DNA from: Streptomyces lavendofoliae
GTDB taxonomy: Bacteria; Actinomycetota; Actinomycetes; Streptomycetales; Streptomycetaceae
DNA: 64,000 bases
NCBI RefSeq assembly: GCF_014649735.1
Contig: NZ_BMTP01000004.1
Location: 1 to 64,000 of the forward strand
Direction of reading: 5' to 3'
Under the pieces are notes generated by a model. It searched no databases, was not told where the DNA came from, and worked only from the letters and a program-made list of their open reading frames with translations. Position numbers and translations under genes: made by a program. Positions 62,219-64,000 of this stretch are shown one piece after another (the first letter of the stretch is position 1; each line of letters starts with the position of its first letter).

Positions 62219-62699
62219 CGCCCGGAAGATCATCGAGTCCGCGCTGACCGACGCCGAGCTGACCTGGGAGTCCCCGGAGCCCGGCTCGTACGTCGTCACC
62301 CTTCCCGGTACGCGCAAGCTGTCCACCACGCTGTCACTGCGCCTGGGCCGGCACTCGCTGTCCCTGAACGCGTTCGTGATCCGGCACCCCGACGAGAACC
62401 AGGCGGCCGTCCACCGCTGGCTGCTGGAGCGCAACCTGCGGCTGTACGGGGTGGCGTACGCGGTCGACGGACTCGGCGACATCTATCTGACCGGCCGGCT
62501 GCCGCTCTCCGTGGTCACCCCGGAGGAGCTGGACCGGGTGCTCGGCTCGGTCCTGGAAGCGGCGGACGGCGCGTTCAACACGCTCCTGGAGCTGGGTTTC
62601 GCGACGGCGATCCGCAAGGAGTACGCCTGGCGGGTCTCGCGCGGCGAGTCCACGCGCAACCTGGACGCCTTCAGCCACCTGACCCGCCCGGAGAAGTGA
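62211..62699 (+). CDS. YbjN-domain / T3SS-chaperone-like protein
   Basis: A 162-residue protein of YbjN type, an alpha-beta fold related to secretion chaperones ([20 protein letters not shown], cut; [21 protein letters not shown], cut; final [20 protein letters not shown] [12 protein letters not shown]). It overlaps mshA by 8 bp, so translational coupling is likely; this pairing is common in actinobacteria. Its role is unknown. Confidence 0.88.
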   Translation: MADARKIIESALTDAELTWESPEPGSYVVTLPGTRKLSTTLSLRLGRHSLSLNAFVIRHPDENQAAVHRWLLERNLRLYGVAYAVDGLGDIYLTGRLPLSVVTPEELDRVLGSVLEAADGAFNTLLELGFATAIRKEYAWRVSRGESTRNLDAFSHLTRPEK

Positions 62700-62836
62700 C
62701 CCCGGTCCGGTGACCCGGTCCCCTCGCGGGACCTCACCCGTGCGCACCGCCCGCCGCCCGCCACGCGCGTGACCGGGGCGTACGGCACCCCCGTGACCGT
62801 ACGGCCCCGGAACCCCCACGCGGCGAGCGCGCCCTC

Positions 62837-64000
62837 TCAGGCGCCGACGGCCTCCCGGGGCGCCGACGCCGACGCCGGCACGGGGGCCGTCTCCCGGCCC
62901 TTCACCGCGTCCGCGTCCGCGTCCGCCTCCTCCGGCAGGCTGCGCATCAGCAGCCAGTAGCCGAGCCCGGCCGCCGTCCCGAGGACCGCGCACGCCCCCC
63001 ACAGCCACTCCGCGCCGAACCGGTCGATCGTCCACCCGGACATCAGCGGGGCGATCAGCGCCGCGACCGACCACGACATCGTGTACACGCCCTGGTAGCG
63101 GCCACGCCCGTGCACCGGCGACAGGCGCACCACCAGACCCGTCTGGGTAGGGGCGTTGACGATCTCGGCGAGCGTCCAGACGCAGACGGTGAGCGCGTAC
63201 GCGGCCACCGACCCGGCGAACGCGGTGAGCCCGAACCCGTACCCCGCGAGCAGCGACGAGACGATCAGCAGCCGTCGCGGGTCGCGGTGCTCGATGTACC
63301 GGGTGACGGGGATCTGGAGCGCCACGATGAGGACGCCGTTCACCGCCAGGGCCAGTCCGAAGTCCGCCGCGCCGAAGCCGTCCGCGCCCATGGCGACGGG
63401 CAGCCCGACGTAACCCTGCTGGAAGATCAGCGAGACGAGGAAGGACAGGCCCACCACACCCATGAACCGCCCGTCGCGCAGCACGGTCCCCATGCCCGTG
63501 ACCGGCTCCGCGGACTTCCCGCCGGCGGCCGGGGTGTGCACGGGACGGGACTCGGGAATCCGGAGGAACACGAGCACCGCGCAGGTCAGGGTCAGCACCG
63601 CCTCGCCGAGGAAGCCGGCGAGATAGCTGTACTCGGCGAGGAAACCGGCGCCCGCCGCCGAGACGGCGAACCCCAGGTTGATCGCCCAGTAGTTGAGGGA
63701 GAACGCCCGCACCCGGTCCTCGGGCCGGACGATGTCGGCCATCATCGCCTGCACGGCGGGCCGCGAGGCGTTCGAGGCGGCACCGACGACGAACGCCACC
63801 GCGGCGATGGCGACCGGGTGCTGCATGAACCCGAGCACGGCGACCGAGACGGCCGTCGACACCTGTGCGATCAGCAGAGTGGGACGCCGGCCGAGCCGGT
63901 CGGTCATCACCCCCGCCCCGATCGACGACACCACGCCGCCGAGCCCGTGCAGCGAGGCGACGAGACCGGCGTACGAGGCCGAGTAGCCGCGGTCCAGGGT
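62837..64000 (-). CDS. MFS transporter, N-terminus beyond the window
   Basis: The last 387 residues of a major facilitator transporter. The visible part begins TLDRGYSASYAGLVASLHGL, contains motif A GAGVMTDRLGRRPTL, and has ten or more helices. The 5' end lies past base 64000. The C-terminus is an Asp/Ala-rich cytosolic tail. MFS proteins of this type export drugs or metabolites with proton exchange; the substrate cannot be deduced. Confidence 0.9.
   Translation of the reverse strand, partial: TLDRGYSASYAGLVASLHGLGGVVSSIGAGVMTDRLGRRPTLLIAQVSTAVSVAVLGFMQHPVAIAAVAFVVGAASNASRPAVQAMMADIVRPEDRVRAFSLNYWAINLGFAVSAAGAGFLAEYSYLAGFLGEAVLTLTCAVLVFLRIPESRPVHTPAAGGKSAEPVTGMGTVLRDGRFMGVVGLSFLVSLIFQQGYVGLPVAMGADGFGAADFGLALAVNGVLIVALQIPVTRYIEHRDPRRLLIVSSLLAGYGFGLTAFAGSVAAYALTVCVWTLAEIVNAPTQTGLVVRLSPVHGRGRYQGVYTMSWSVAALIAPLMSGWTIDRFGAEWLWGACAVLGTAAGLGYWLLMRSLPEEADADADAVKGRETAPVPASASAPREAVGA

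Noticed and set aside
1..64000. CRISPR arrays, tRNA genes, insertion sequences, integrases
   Set aside because: I saw no spaced repeat series, no tRNA cloverleaf, no transposase or integrase motif and no terminal repeats of mobile elements.

Overview
This 64 kb window is chromosomal DNA of a high-GC actinobacterium, almost certainly a Streptomyces. The signs are codons rich in third-position G/C, many GTG and TTG starts, a run of probable leaderless genes, and marker genes typical of the genus: glnR, nur, rsiG, mycothiol genes mshA and mshD, CsoR, PHO boxes and DUF3099. The gene order (5S rRNA, type IV secretion-like operon, pit, pstBACS, mutT, CHAD, ppk, mshD, glnR, sulfurtransferase, nur, rsiG, mshA) resembles, from memory, the SCO4126-SCO4205 part of the S. 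coelicolor core chromosome. I could not run a search to confirm this.

Layout. 1-110: 3' end of a 5S rRNA with its terminator. 202-1697: an APH-family kinase-like gene and a GNAT gene. 1687-8845 (minus): a six-gene operon resembling a type IV secretion machine (coupling protein, VirB4 ATPase, SCO6880-family protein, VirB6/TrbL-like, VirB8-like and VirB2-like proteins). A wall hydrolase at 10833 and a PAP2 protein follow, beyond a divergent TetR/imine-reductase-like pair. 12785-14557: small proteins, a lipoprotein and a CsoR-type metal sensor. 14750-24889: phosphate block (DUF47-Pit transporter, pstSCAB with four phased PHO-box units, Nudix, CHAD, polyphosphate kinase). 25064-28320: GntR-ABC operon with a very long palindrome, then mshD. 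28453-31317: secreted nucleotidase and a Tat-exported PI-PLC-like enzyme, plausibly phosphate scavenging. 31566-34679: MprAB-like two-component system next to a PepD/HtrA-like protease. 34842-36689: LacI regulator and GlnR.

36908-44829: hydrolase, MoaD-like protein, membrane proteins, then a sulfur cluster headed by a 26-codon Cys-containing leader peptide, then a DsrE protein, nitrobindin-like protein, Nur and YgfZ. 44932-50789: dtd, rsiG with both c-di-GMP-binding motifs, asparaginase, Eis-like acetyltransferase, degenerate HAD protein, quinone oxidoreductase/TetR pair. 50913-52875: an operon of a cyclodipeptide synthase and a P450 that closely resemble Rv2275 and CYP121 of Mycobacterium tuberculosis, the mycocyclosin pathway. 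I judge this the most exciting locus. 53084-64000: HelD/HelR-like helicase, an XRE-HBHA-DUF2516 trio, SpoIIE-type phosphatase, NlpC/P60 hydrolase, methyltransferase, mshA behind a sigma-R-type promoter, a YbjN protein and an MFS transporter cut by the window edge.

The main themes are phosphate acquisition and storage, mycothiol/sulfur metabolism, nitrogen and metal control, developmental c-di-GMP signalling, and one small specialised-metabolite operon. All function calls rest on reading motifs and remembered families. No database search was possible.
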